Source: JBCBSK01 sp965250105 (GTDB lineage: Bacteria > Pseudomonadota > Alphaproteobacteria > Rhizobiales > Tepidamorphaceae). Taken from it: a DNA stretch of 64,000 nucleotides. The stretch lies in contig OZ252290.1 in the NCBI GenBank assembly GCA_965250105.1, positions 3,410,001 to 3,474,000 on the forward strand, written 5' to 3'. Positions within the stretch are counted from its first letter, which is position 1; the number at the start of each line of letters is the position of its first letter. The notes under the pieces were generated by a model, which saw only the letters and a list, made by a program, of their open reading frames with translations, searched no databases and was not told where the DNA came from. Both the position numbers and the translations under genes were made by a program. Below, piece by piece: positions 25,055 to 34,030 of this stretch.

Positions 25055-28000
25055 TCAGGAACAGCCGCTTGTCGCGCCGCAAGTGTCGCATTTCAGGCAG
25101 GTGCCGTTGCGCACCAGCGTGAAATTGCCGCATTCGCCGCAAGCCTCGCCGACATAGCCCTTCATGCGCGCCTCGGCGCGCCGGTCGGCCTCGCTCGGCA
25201 TGGACTCGGCGATCATCGCCTCGACCACCACATCCGCCTCGGGCGTGATGACCTCGGCACGCGCCACCGCTGCCCCCGTCGCCGGGCCGCCGGCGAAGGA
25301 CTGGGCGCGAGCCTGCAATTCGCCGACCGGTCCGCTGTCGGCCGCGCCGCCGCGCACCACCATCAGCTTGTCGGAGACGCGCCCGCGCACCAGGCCGGTC
25401 GAGACATAGCGCGTCGCCTGTGGCTGGGGCGCGTCGTCGCCGGGCTTGCGGCCTTCCTCGATGCCCGATCCCATCGCCGTATTGCCGATGTCGTCGGGAT
25501 TGACATGGGCCAGGTCATGGCGCGCCAGATAGCTGACCGCCAGTTCGCGGAACACATAGTCGAGGATCGAGGTCGCGTTCTTGATCGCCTCATTGCCCTG
25601 AACCAGGCCGGCCGGTTCGAAGCGGGTGAAGGTGAAGGCGTCGACGAACTCTTCCAGCGGCACGCCATATTGCAGGCCGAGCGACACCGCGATGGCGAAA
25701 TTGTTCATCAGCGAGCGGAAGGCGGCGCCTTCCTTGTGCATGTCGATGAAGATCTCGCCAATACGGCCATCCTCGTATTCACCGGTCCGGAGATAGACCT
25801 TGTGTCCGCCGACGATCGCCTTCTGGGTATAGCCCTTGCGCCGGTTGGGCATCATCTCGCGATTGCGGACATGCACCTCGCGCTCGACGATCTTCTCGAC
25901 GATGCGCTCGGCCAGGGCCTGCGCGCGCTGGGCCTGCGGCGCCTCGATCAGCGCTTCCGCCACGTCATCGGCATCCTCGTCGTCATCGGCGAGGAGCTGC
26001 GCGTTCAGCGGCTGCGACAGTTTCGAGCCGTCGCGATAGAGCGCATTGGCCTTCAGCGCGAGCCGCCAGGACAACAGATAGGCGCTCTTGCAGTCCTCGA
26101 CGGTCGCCTCGTTGGGCATGTTGATCGTCTTGGAAATGGCGCCCGAGATGAAGGGCTGGGCGGCGGCCATGATGCGGATATGGCTGTCGACCGACAGATA
26201 GCGCTTGCCCTTGCGGCCGCACGGATTGGCGCAGTCGAAGACCGGCAGATGCTCGTCCTTCAGGTGCGGGGCACCTTCGAGCGTCATCGCGCCGGTGACA
26301 TATTCGTTCGCCGCCTCGATCTCGGCCTTGCTGAAGCCAAGTGACGCGAGAAGGTCGAAGGCGGGATCGTCCAGACGGTCCTCGGCGATGCCGAGGGTGT
26401 CGGTCAGGAAGTCGGCGCCGAGCGTCCATTTGTTGAACACGAACTTGATGTCGAAGGCGGTCTTCAGCGCGCCCTCGACCGCGTCGAGCTTGTCCTCGGT
26501 GAAGCCCTTGGCCGCCAGCGTCTCGTGATTGATCGTCGGCGCGCCCTTCAGCGTGCCGAGACCGACCGCATAGGTCTCGATGTCGGCGATCTGGGCATCG
26601 TCATAGCCGAGCGTGCGCAGGGCCTGCGGAACCGCCCGGTTGATGATCTTGAAATAGCCGCCGCCGGCCAGTTTCTTGAACTTGACGAGGGCGAAATCGG
26701 GCTCGATGCCGGTGGTGTCGCAATCCATCACCAGGCCGATCGTGCCGGTCGGCGCGATGACGGTGGACTGGGCGTTGCGATAGCCGTGCTTCTCGCCGAG
26801 TTCGACCGCCCGGTACCAGGCCTGGCGGGCGGCATCCGACAGGCGCTTGTCGGTCAGCGAGGCATGGTCGAGCGGCACCGGATTGGTGCTCAGCGCCTCA
26901 TAGCCCTCGGTTTCGCCGTGCGCGGCGCGGCAATGGTTGCGCATGACGCGCAGCATCGGCTCGGCATTGTCGGCATAGCCGGGGAAGGGGCCGAGTTCGC
27001 CGGCCATTTCGGCGGAGGTCGCATAGGCGACGCCGGTCATGACGGCGGTGATGGCACCGCAGATGGCGCGGCCCTCGTCGCTGTCATAGGCGATGCCCGA
27101 CGACATCAGAAGCCCGCCGATATTGGCATAGCCAAGCCCCAGCGTGCGGTAGCGATAGGACAGTTCGGCGATCTTGCGCGAGGGGAACTGCGCCATCAGC
27201 ACCGAGATTTCGAGCACCACGGTCCACAGCCGCACCCCATGCTGGAAGCTCTCGACGTCGAAGGACATGTCCTCGCGGCGGAACTGCATCAGGTTCAGCG
27301 AGGCCAGATTGCACGCCGTGTCGTCGAGGAACATGTATTCCGAGCACGGGTTGGAGGCGCGGATCTCGCCCGAATTGGGGCAGGTGTGCCAGTCGTTCAC
27401 CGTGGTGTGGAACTGAATGCCCGGATCGGCCGAGGCCCAGGCGGCATAGCCGATCTGGTCCCATAATTCGGTCGCGTTGACGGTCTTGGCGACCGCGCCG
27501 TCGGTGCGGCGGAACAATTGCCAGTCGTCGCCGGCCTCGACCGCGTCCAGAAAGGCGTCGGTCACGCGCACCGAATTGTTCGAATTCTGGCCCGACACCG
27601 TCAGATAGGCGTCCGAATCCCAATCGGTGTCATAGGTCTTGAAGTCGAGCTCGACATAACCCTGGCGCGCGAACTGGATCGCCCGCTGGATGTAGTTGTC
27701 GGGGATCAGCACCTTCTTGGCGGCCTTGATCTCGCGCTTCAGCGCCGGGTTCTTGGCCGGGTCGAAGCAGTCCTCGCCCGGACCCTGGCAGTTCACGCAG
27801 GCGCGGATGATGGCGTTGAGATGCTTGGCGCAGAGCTTGGAGCCGGCGACGAGGGCGGCGACCTTCTGCTCCTCGTTCACCTTCCAGGTGATGTAGTTCT
27901 CGATGTCGGGATGGTCGATGTCGACGACGACCATCTTGGCCGCCCGGCGGGTGGTGCCGCCCGATTTGATGGCGCCGGCGGCGCGGTCGCCGATCTTGAG

Positions 28001-28771
28001 GAAGCTCATCAGGCCCGACGACTTGCCGCCGCCCGACAGCCTTTCGCCTTCGCCGCGCAGCCGCGAGAAGTTCGAGCCGGTGCCCGAGCCGTATTTGAAC
28101 AGCCGCGCCTCGCGCACCCACAGATCCATGATGCCGCCATCATTGACGAGATCGTCCTCGATGCCCTGGATGAAGCAGGCATGCGGCTGGGGGTGTTCAT
28201 AGGCCGATGTCGAGGCGGTCAGGTCGCCGGTCTCGAAGTCGACATAGAAATGGCCCTGGCCGGGACCGTCGATGCCATAGGCCCAATGCAGGCCGGTATT
28301 GAACCATTGCGGGCTGTTCGGGGCGCATTTCTGCGTCGCCAGCATGAAGCACAATTCGTCCATGAAGGCGCGCGCGTCGTCCTCGCTGTCGAAATAGCCG
28401 CCCTTCCAGCCCCAATAGGTCCAGGCGCCGGCGAGCCGGTTGAAGACCTGACGGGAATCGGTCTCCGACCCGTAGCGGGCCTCTTCGGGCAGTTCGGCGA
28501 GGGCGGCCTCATCGGCCACGGAGCGCCACAGGAAGGACGGAACGGTCGGCTCCTCGACGCGCTTCAGACGCGCCGGAACGCCGGCCTTGCGGAAATATTT
28601 CTGCGCCAGGATGTCGCTCGCCACCTGCGACCAGGTGTCGGGCACGATCACTTCATCGAGCCGGAAGACGACGGAGCCGTCCGGATTCTTGATTTCACTC
28701 GTGGTCGTCCGGAAGGCGATGGCCTCGTAGGGGGAAGGTCCTTCCGTCGTGTAACGCCGCTCGATCCGCAT
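25055..28771 (-). CDS. nrdJ: Adenosylcobalamin-dependent ribonucleotide reductase (class II)
   Basis: NrdJ reduces ribonucleotides to deoxyribonucleotides using an adenosylcobalamin-derived radical, without oxygen dependence. The 1238-residue product has TQKCAPNSPQWFNTGLHWAY, the barrel motifs SGSGSNFSRLRGEGERLSGG-like and NPCSEYMFLDDTACNLASLN (active-site cysteine loop), and ATVEDCKSAYLLSWRLALKA. A C-terminal zinc-ribbon-like tail (CGECGNF, CLKCDTCGATSGC) fits thiol exchange. The ATG follows GAGAGGAGAAGC; a 61-codon upstream extension is not supported. Length is typical. A 5' spacer of about 510 bp precedes it, with NrdR-box-like sites. Confidence 0.96.
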   Translation of the reverse strand: MRIERRYTTEGPSPYEAIAFRTTTSEIKNPDGSVVFRLDEVIVPDTWSQVASDILAQKYFRKAGVPARLKRVEEPTVPSFLWRSVADEAALAELPEEARYGSETDSRQVFNRLAGAWTYWGWKGGYFDSEDDARAFMDELCFMLATQKCAPNSPQWFNTGLHWAYGIDGPGQGHFYVDFETGDLTASTSAYEHPQPHACFIQGIEDDLVNDGGIMDLWVREARLFKYGSGTGSNFSRLRGEGERLSGGGKSSGLMSFLKIGDRAAGAIKSGGTTRRAAKMVVVDIDHPDIENYITWKVNEEQKVAALVAGSKLCAKHLNAIIRACVNCQGPGEDCFDPAKNPALKREIKAAKKVLIPDNYIQRAIQFARQGYVELDFKTYDTDWDSDAYLTVSGQNSNNSVRVTDAFLDAVEAGDDWQLFRRTDGAVAKTVNATELWDQIGYAAWASADPGIQFHTTVNDWHTCPNSGEIRASNPCSEYMFLDDTACNLASLNLMQFRREDMSFDVESFQHGVRLWTVVLEISVLMAQFPSRKIAELSYRYRTLGLGYANIGGLLMSSGIAYDSDEGRAICGAITAVMTGVAYATSAEMAGELGPFPGYADNAEPMLRVMRNHCRAAHGETEGYEALSTNPVPLDHASLTDKRLSDAARQAWYRAVELGEKHGYRNAQSTVIAPTGTIGLVMDCDTTGIEPDFALVKFKKLAGGGYFKIINRAVPQALRTLGYDDAQIADIETYAVGLGTLKGAPTINHETLAAKGFTEDKLDAVEGALKTAFDIKFVFNKWTLGADFLTDTLGIAEDRLDDPAFDLLASLGFSKAEIEAANEYVTGAMTLEGAPHLKDEHLPVFDCANPCGRKGKRYLSVDSHIRIMAAAQPFISGAISKTINMPNEATVEDCKSAYLLSWRLALKANALYRDGSKLSQPLNAQLLADDDEDADDVAEALIEAPQAQRAQALAERIVEKIVEREVHVRNREMMPNRRKGYTQKAIVGGHKVYLRTGEYEDGRIGEIFIDMHKEGAAFRSLMNNFAIAVSLGLQYGVPLEEFVDAFTFTRFEPAGLVQGNEAIKNATSILDYVFRELAVSYLARHDLAHVNPDDIGNTAMGSGIEEGRKPGDDAPQPQATRYVSTGLVRGRVSDKLMVVRGGAADSGPVGELQARAQSFAGGPATGAAVARAEVITPEADVVVEAMIAESMPSEADRRAEARMKGYVGEACGECGNFTLVRNGTCLKCDTCGATSGCS

Positions 28772-29016
28772 GCTTCTCCTCTCAGGTCCAAACCGTTTCG
28801 CTGTGCGCCTCGGCGCGTGTTTGCCGGTTTGCCCCTTGCCCGTCTGTCGTCTGCCCCGCGCGGCTTTCGCGCCGCGATTATGTCGCTTGTTCACGTCGGC
28901 AATAAGATACCGCCACGCACGATCACGACCGTGCGCTGGATGAGCCTGGCTCACGCCACGTTGGGAGGGTTTATGTGCCGCGGACCGCTCGGCCCGGAGG
29001 ACACGCGAACCTCAAA

Positions 29017-29046
29017 AAGCTACGCCGACTCGATCCCGACCGTCAA
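29017..29046 (-). promoter_or_regulatory. Possible sigma70 promoter of nrdJ
   Basis: On the minus strand TTGACG is followed after 18 bases by TAGCTT. It lies directly downstream of the paired NrdR-like boxes. The -35 is good; the -10 is weak but acceptable for alphaproteobacteria. Confidence 0.4.
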
Positions 29047-29054
29047 CAGTCGAT

Positions 29055-29100
29055 TGCCATAGATAGTGGGTGAATCTTACCAGACCGCTAAATATGGTGT
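29055..29100 (-). promoter_or_regulatory. Pair of NrdR-box-like operators upstream of nrdJ
   Basis: The NrdR consensus is roughly acaCwAtATaTwGtgt. The site CCGCTAAATATGGTGT (29085-29100) matches 11 of the 13 inner positions. The site CCCACTATCTATGGCA (minus strand of 29055-29070) matches 8 of the 10 core positions. Their centres are 30 bp apart, close to three helical turns, the usual spacing of tandem NrdR boxes. They sit just upstream of the proposed nrdJ promoter. nrdR itself is encoded in this window. Confidence 0.55.
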
Positions 29101-29214
29101 CTTGGCGGCGGGATAGGCGTGTGAGTTATGGGGAGTGTGAGGAAGCACCGCCTAAGCCCTTGCCGGCATGGGGATTCCGATGTCACGGATTCGACTCAAA
29201 TTCTACCGGTCGGT

Positions 29215-29244
29215 TTGACCCCGCGGCAAATCCATCCGTCTAGG
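29215..29244 (+). promoter_or_regulatory. Possible promoter of the response-regulator gene
   Basis: TTGACC is followed after 18 bases by TCTAGG, about 40 bases before the start codon. The -35 matches well and the -10 only partly. Confidence 0.35.
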
Positions 29245-29284
29245 GTGCCATTTCGAGACGCTCTGACCGCCGGGACGCACCCAG

Positions 29285-29944
29285 ATGATGATCAATTCCG
29301 TGACCGATCCGACGGTCGCCGCCCTCGACGTCGTGATCGTCGAGGACAATCGCGCCGCGCAATCGCTGATACGGCCGATGCTGACGGCGATGCGCGTGCG
29401 CCGGGTGCGCAGCTATGACCGGCCAGAGATCGCGCTGAAATCGATGATCAGCGAGCCGCCGAGCGTCGTTCTGTCGGACTGGGACGTGAAGCCGGCGATG
29501 GCGGAGCGTTTCCTGCGCCTGTTGCGCCAGCGCAGTTTCGACCCGATCTGCTTCGTGCCCGTGCTGGCGGTGACCTCGGTGCCGACCATGCGCTTCGTCG
29601 ACCGCGCCATGTCGGCGGGCGCAAACAATATCCTGGTCAAGCCGCTGTCGCCCGCCGCGCTGCAGCACCGGCTGGTCTCGGCGGTGCGCGACGAGCGCGG
29701 CTACGAGTTGAACGGCGACCAGTTCGTCGTCTCGGGCATGCAGCAATTGCTCGACGAGCGGGTGCGCAACGACAATGTCGCCGACATGATCCGCCGCGCC
29801 GAGGCGGTCGAGGCGGTGTGGAGCGGCAAGAAGAGCCGGTCCCAGTCGGCGGTCGACAAGATCCTGTCCGACAAATCGGTCGGCGAGGGCGCGCAGAACG
29901 GCGAGGCCGGGGAGGTCGAACGCTGGCACGGCTGGCGGATCTGA
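29285..29944 (+). CDS. Single-domain response regulator with C-terminal extension
   Basis: The 219-residue product has a receiver domain (about residues 14-135). It has the acidic pair Glu20-Asp21 in VVIVEDN, the phosphorylatable Asp65 in VVLSDWDVKP, the Thr of LAVTSVPT and the Lys of NNILVKPLSP. No DNA-binding or enzymatic output domain is recognisable in the remaining 85 residues, which are charged and probably partly helical. It may act by protein-protein contact, like CheY or DivK. Two adjacent ATG codons are possible starts; the first is taken. No histidine kinase lies nearby, so its partner is unknown. Confidence 0.85.
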   Translation: MMINSVTDPTVAALDVVIVEDNRAAQSLIRPMLTAMRVRRVRSYDRPEIALKSMISEPPSVVLSDWDVKPAMAERFLRLLRQRSFDPICFVPVLAVTSVPTMRFVDRAMSAGANNILVKPLSPAALQHRLVSAVRDERGYELNGDQFVVSGMQQLLDERVRNDNVADMIRRAEAVEAVWSGKKSRSQSAVDKILSDKSVGEGAQNGEAGEVERWHGWRI

Positions 29945-29992
29945 CGCCGGCGTCGGCGTCGGCCGCGCGCGGCCATCTCCGAGGGCAGGCCG

Positions 29993-31063
29993 TCAGGCGT
30001 TCAGAAGGCGGGCGGCGGCCGGCGCGAAATAGGTCAGGACACCGTCGGCGCCGGCGCGCTTGAAGCCCATCAGGCTTTCCATCATCACCCGGTCTTGGTC
30101 GAGCCAGCCGCGTTCGGCGGCCGCCATCAGCATGGCGTATTCGCCGGACACCTGATAGGCGAAGGTCGGCACGCCGAAGCGCTCCTTGATGCGGAACAGG
30201 ATGTCGAGATAGGGCAGGCCCGGCTTGACCATGAGCATGTCGGCGCCTTCGGCGATGTCGAGTTCGGCCTCGCGCAGCGCCTCGTCGGTATTGGCGGGGT
30301 CCATCTGATAGGTCCGCTTGTCGCCGGTCAGCGTGCCCGACGAGCCGACCGCGTCGCGGAACGGGCCGTAGAAGGCCGAGGCATATTTCGCCGAATAGGC
30401 GAGGATCGAGCAGTCCTGATGGCCGGCGGCGTCGAGCCCGTGCCGGATCGCGGCGACCCGGCCGTCCATCATGTCCGATGGCGCGATGACGTCGCAGCCG
30501 GCATCGGCCTGCACGATGGCCTGCTCCACCAGGACCGGCAGTGTCGTGTCATTGTCGATCCTGTCGCCGATCATCAGCCCGTCATGGCCGTGGCTCGTAT
30601 AGGGATCGAGCGCCACATCGGCGACGACGCCGATGTCGGGCAACGCGTCCTTGACGGCCTTGATGGCGCGGCAGACGAGATTGTCCGGATTGAGCGCCTC
30701 GGCGCCCTGTCCGCAGCGCAGGTCGGCCTGGGTGTAGGGAAACAGCGCCATCGCCGGCACGCCGAGATCACGCGCCTCGCGGGCCGCTGATGCGATACGG
30801 TCGACCGACCGGCGCGTGACGCCGGGCATCGACGGCACCGGCTCCTCGACGCCATTGCCGTCCGTGATGAAGACCGGCCAGATCAGGTCGTTCGTCGTCA
30901 GCACATTTTCCTGGACCAGCCGGCGCGTCCAGTCGCCGCGCCGGTTGCGGCGCGGGCGGATGACCGGGCAATGGTCCTCGGCGGCGTCGCGAGCGATGTC
31001 GCGGCGGCGTTGGGCGGGCGTTGGGCGGGCCGTGGTCTCGGGCAGGGTGACGCGGTCGTCCAT
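29993..31063 (-). CDS. hemB: Delta-aminolevulinic acid dehydratase (porphobilinogen synthase)
   Basis: HemB condenses two 5-aminolevulinate molecules to porphobilinogen in haem and corrinoid synthesis. The 356-residue product has the two Schiff-base lysines: Lys226 in LAYSAKYASAFYGPFRDA and Lys280 in LMVKPGLPYLD. IAPSDMMDGRV and VADVALDPYTSHGHDG are also present. The last segment has Asp/Ser in place of the zinc cysteines, so this is the magnesium-type enzyme. I chose the ATG preceded by GGGAGAACAGAGA; about 74 upstream codons are unsupported. Convergent with the response-regulator gene. Confidence 0.95.
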   Translation of the reverse strand: MDDRVTLPETTARPTPAQRRRDIARDAAEDHCPVIRPRRNRRGDWTRRLVQENVLTTNDLIWPVFITDGNGVEEPVPSMPGVTRRSVDRIASAAREARDLGVPAMALFPYTQADLRCGQGAEALNPDNLVCRAIKAVKDALPDIGVVADVALDPYTSHGHDGLMIGDRIDNDTTLPVLVEQAIVQADAGCDVIAPSDMMDGRVAAIRHGLDAAGHQDCSILAYSAKYASAFYGPFRDAVGSSGTLTGDKRTYQMDPANTDEALREAELDIAEGADMLMVKPGLPYLDILFRIKERFGVPTFAYQVSGEYAMLMAAAERGWLDQDRVMMESLMGFKRAGADGVLTYFAPAAARLLNA

Positions 31064-31229
31064 TCTCTGTTCTCCCATTCCGGCCCGTCCGGTCCGGCGC
31101 TTTCCGTCTTTGTCGGGATCTATGCCAGCCGGTGGGCGATTTTGGAACAACTCTAACAGCGACAGCGCGTCGCGCCTATCGGGAGTCCTGCGGAAGCGGC
31201 ATCGCAGCCCTTCCGGGGCCGGCGTTCGG

Positions 31230-31259
31230 TTGACGGGACGGGCGGCTTGTCCGTATCGA
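31230..31259 (+). promoter_or_regulatory. Possible promoter of the acyl-CoA dehydrogenase operon
   Basis: TTGACG is followed after 18 bases by TATCGA in the 242-bp divergent hemB spacer, with transcription predicted about 40 bases before the start codon. Confidence 0.4.
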
Positions 31260-31305
31260 TGGGCAAAACAACGGCAAGCGCGCACGGAAACGCCAAGGTA
31301 ATCGC

Positions 31306-32445
31306 ATGGACTTCGAGCTCTCCGACGAGCAGCAGGCCTTTCGCGAGGCAGCCCGCGCCTTCGCGCAGGACCGCATGGCGCCCGAGGCGGCGGCCTGGGA
31401 CGAGAACTCGGTGTTTCCCGTCGACACCTTGCGGGAAGCGGCGGCGCTCGGCTTCGGCGGCATCTATGTGCGCGACGATGTCGGCGGTTCGGCGCTCGGC
31501 CGGCTCGATGCGGCGGTGATCTTCGAGGAACTGGCGGCGGGCTGCACCTCGACGGCCGCCTATATCTCGATCCACAACATGGCGGCCTGGATGATCGACG
31601 CCTTCGGCGACGATGCCCAGCGCCGGCGCTTCCTGCCCAATCTCTGCTCGATGGCGCATTTCGCGAGCTATTGCCTGACCGAGCCGGGCGCTGGCTCGGA
31701 CGCGGCGTCCCTGCGCACCCGCGCCGAGCGCGACGGCGACCATTACGTGCTGAACGGCGAGAAGGCGTTCATCTCCGGCGGCGGCGCTTCCGACATCTAT
31801 GTCGTGATGGCGCGCACCGGCGGCGACGGGCCGAAAGGCGTGTCGACCTTCGTCGTCGAGAACGGCACGCCCGGCCTGTCCTTCGGCGCCCAGGAGGCCA
31901 AGCTTGGCTGGAAGAGCCAGCCGACGGCCGCCGTCATCTTCGACAATTGCCGGGTGCCGGCCGAAAACCGGCTCAACGACGAGGGCATGGGCTTCCGCAT
32001 CGCCATGGCCGGCCTCGACGGCGGGCGCATCAACATCGCCGCCTGTTCGCTCGGCGCCGCGCAGACCTGCCTCGATCAGTCCATCGCCTATCTCAACGAG
32101 CGCAAGCAGTTCGGCGAGGCGCTGTCCTCGTTCCAGGCGCTGCGCTTCCGGATCGCCGACATGGCGACGGCGGTGGAGAGTTCGCGGCTGATGATCCACC
32201 GTGCCGCCGCCAAACTCGACGCCAAGGCGCCCGATGCCACGGTGGCCGCCGCGATGGCCAAGCGGTTCGCCACCGATGCCTGTTTCGACGTCGTCAACCA
32301 GGCGCTGCAACTGCATGGCGGTTATGGCTATCTGCGCGACTATCCGATCGAGCGGTTCCTGCGCGATGTGCGCGTGCATCAGATCCTCGAAGGCACCAAC
32401 GAGATCATGCGGGTGATCGTCTCGCGCGATCTTCTGGGGCGCTGA
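31306..32445 (+). CDS. Acyl-CoA dehydrogenase, probably isobutyryl-CoA dehydrogenase
   Basis: The 379-residue flavoprotein has MDFELSDEQQAFREAARAFA at the start, the FAD/substrate block YCLTEPGAGSDAASL, FISGGGASDIYVVM, and the C-terminal ILEGTNEIMRVIVSRDLL with the likely catalytic Glu. NEIM-type ends are shared by short- and branched-chain enzymes. The next genes encode a 3-hydroxyisobutyryl-CoA hydrolase-like protein and 3-hydroxyisobutyrate dehydrogenase. Together these point to the valine pathway and to isobutyryl-CoA (ACAD8-like) as substrate. The stop overlaps the next start as TGATG. Confidence 0.9.
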   Translation: MDFELSDEQQAFREAARAFAQDRMAPEAAAWDENSVFPVDTLREAAALGFGGIYVRDDVGGSALGRLDAAVIFEELAAGCTSTAAYISIHNMAAWMIDAFGDDAQRRRFLPNLCSMAHFASYCLTEPGAGSDAASLRTRAERDGDHYVLNGEKAFISGGGASDIYVVMARTGGDGPKGVSTFVVENGTPGLSFGAQEAKLGWKSQPTAAVIFDNCRVPAENRLNDEGMGFRIAMAGLDGGRINIAACSLGAAQTCLDQSIAYLNERKQFGEALSSFQALRFRIADMATAVESSRLMIHRAAAKLDAKAPDATVAAAMAKRFATDACFDVVNQALQLHGGYGYLRDYPIERFLRDVRVHQILEGTNEIMRVIVSRDLLGR

Positions 32446-33533
32446 TGACCGACACAACCGCAGCGACACGGGCGACGGACGCCGCGATCGACGAGGAGGC
32501 CCTGTTCGACCACATTGGCCGCGCCGGCGTCATCACGCTGAACCGGCCCAAGGCGTTCAACGCGCTGACCCTCGACATGGTGCGCCGGATGACCGCGCAA
32601 CTCGCCGCCTGGGCGCACGATGACGGGATCGGCCATGTGATCCTCAAGGCCGCGCCCGGCAAGGCGTTCTGTTCGGGCGGCGATATCCGCAACCTGCATG
32701 ACTGGGGGCGGGCGGGGGACGCGCGTGCGCGCGCCTTCTTCTGCGAGGAATATCGGCTCGACCGCCTCATCAAGGTCTATCCGAAGCCGGTCGTTTCCCT
32801 GATCGATGGCGTGGTGATGGGCGGCGGGGTCGGCATTTCGATCAATGGCAGCCATCGGGTGATGACGGAAAACACCGTCTTCGCCATGCCGGAGGTCGGG
32901 ATCGGCCTGTTTCCCGATGTCGGCGGCACCTTTTTCCTGCCGCGGCTGCCCGGCCATGTCGGCAGCTATCTGGCGCTGACCGGCGACCGGATCCGCCGCG
33001 ACGATGCCGTCATGATCGGCCTCGGCACCCATGCGGTGGCGGCCGAGACGCTTGATGCGCTGTTCGACGACCTGACCGCGACATCCGATCCGGCCGGTCT
33101 CTTGAACGACCGGGCCATGACCATCACGGAAAGCCCGCTCGATACGGTGCGCGACCGGATCGATGCGCTCTTTGGCGGCGGGTCGGTCGCTGGCATCATG
33201 GCGGATCTCGACCGGGCGGCGCGCGACGGCGACGACTGGGCGGCGCGCTGCCACAAGACCATCGCCACGAAATCGCCCACCAGTCTTGCCATTGCGCTGC
33301 GCCAGATGCGGATCGGCGGGGCGCTCGCTTTCGACGACGGCCTGAAAACCGAATACCGCATCGTCAGCCGGGTCCTTCAGGGCCATGATTTCTTCGAAGG
33401 GGTGCGCGCGGTGATCGTCGACAAGGACAATGCGCCGCGCTGGCGGCCCGACACGATCGCCGGAGTGACCGACGACATGACGGACGCCTATTTCGCGCCG
33501 CTCTCCGACGAGTTGAGCTTCGAGGCCCCATGA
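32445..33533 (+). CDS. 3-hydroxyisobutyryl-CoA hydrolase / enoyl-CoA hydratase family
   Basis: The 362-residue product belongs to the crotonase superfamily. It has the oxyanion-hole segments FCSGGDIRNL and GVVMGGGVGIS, and the HIBCH-type catalytic block MPEVGIGLFPDVGGTFFLPR with the Glu/Asp pair. It is about 100 residues longer than plain enoyl-CoA hydratases, and its C-terminal half matches the HIBCH layout (SLAIALRQMRIGGALAFDDG, FFEGVRAVIVDKDNAPRW). The probable role is release of 3-hydroxyisobutyrate from its CoA ester in valine breakdown. The stop overlaps the following ATG (ATGA). Confidence 0.9.
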   Translation: MTDTTAATRATDAAIDEEALFDHIGRAGVITLNRPKAFNALTLDMVRRMTAQLAAWAHDDGIGHVILKAAPGKAFCSGGDIRNLHDWGRAGDARARAFFCEEYRLDRLIKVYPKPVVSLIDGVVMGGGVGISINGSHRVMTENTVFAMPEVGIGLFPDVGGTFFLPRLPGHVGSYLALTGDRIRRDDAVMIGLGTHAVAAETLDALFDDLTATSDPAGLLNDRAMTITESPLDTVRDRIDALFGGGSVAGIMADLDRAARDGDDWAARCHKTIATKSPTSLAIALRQMRIGGALAFDDGLKTEYRIVSRVLQGHDFFEGVRAVIVDKDNAPRWRPDTIAGVTDDMTDAYFAPLSDELSFEAP

Positions 33534-33955
33534 ACGCGACATTGCGCAAGTTCCGGCCCTATGCGCCGCGCATCATGCTCTACGCGATGCGCGCCATGGC
33601 GCTGGTCCTGCTTGTCAGCGCGCTCGATAATTGGGGCCGCATCATCGGGATCGGCGGTGAATTCCGCACCTTCGATCTCCTGACCCCGCAGCGGCAGATC
33701 TCGACCGGTTATTTCGCCATGGTCGAAACGGTGGCGGCCGTCGGCCTGTGGTTCGGCGCGGTCTGGGGCGTCGCGGTCTGGCTGTTCGCCGCCATCACCG
33801 AGATCGTCATCCATGTCGCCCTGCCGGATCTCTACGGGCCGGGCACCAAGACCATCATCTTCCATTCGACGACGATCCTGCTCTATTTCGTGCTGGCCTG
33901 GATCTGCGGCTCGCCGGAGGATACCGGTGAACTGCTGCGCCTGCCGGACGATTAG
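33530..33955 (+). CDS. Small four-helix membrane protein in the valine operon
   Basis: The 141-residue product has four predicted membrane helices (about residues 16-36, 60-80, 82-98 and 108-126). Charged loops include DNWGRIIGIGGEFRTFDLLT. The layout resembles DUF6163/DoxX-like alphaproteobacterial membrane proteins, but I cannot assign a function. Its ATG overlaps the hydrolase stop, so it is translated with the valine genes, which may mean a role linked to them or simple operon hitch-hiking. Confidence 0.75.
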   Translation: MNATLRKFRPYAPRIMLYAMRAMALVLLVSALDNWGRIIGIGGEFRTFDLLTPQRQISTGYFAMVETVAAVGLWFGAVWGVAVWLFAAITEIVIHVALPDLYGPGTKTIIFHSTTILLYFVLAWICGSPEDTGELLRLPDD

Positions 33956-34030
33956 GCCGGCGCGGTTGCGCGAGCCCGCCGGCCGACAGACGAAAGATTA
34001 ATCCAAAGAAGCAATTAGGGGAGACGCTTC

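Larger units (their letters stand above)
28772..29284. other. Divergent regulatory region between nrdJ and the response-regulator gene
   Basis: No gene is evident in this 513-bp stretch. It holds the proposed nrdJ promoter and NrdR boxes and the proposed response-regulator promoter. About 230 bases of probable nrdJ leader on the minus strand contain small hairpins (CGCGGC-GCGAAA-GCCGCG; GCACG-N8-CGTGC; GAGCC-A-GGCTC). I looked for the conserved cobalamin-riboswitch box in the leader and found only a short AGCCAGG match, so I do not call a riboswitch. Confidence 0.6.

Noticed and set aside
25055..28954. 61-codon N-terminal extension of nrdJ
   Set aside because: The extension is Arg/Lys-rich and not family-like, while the downstream ATG has a strong ribosome binding site and the conserved start MRIERRY.
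28772..29016. Cobalamin riboswitch in the nrdJ leader
   Set aside because: The expected B12 box and the GCCACTG-like core were not found; only AGCCAGG matches.
29961..29974. GGCCGCGCGCGGCC palindrome as a hemB/response-regulator terminator
   Set aside because: The possible loop is too small, no T-run follows, and such GC palindromes are common here.
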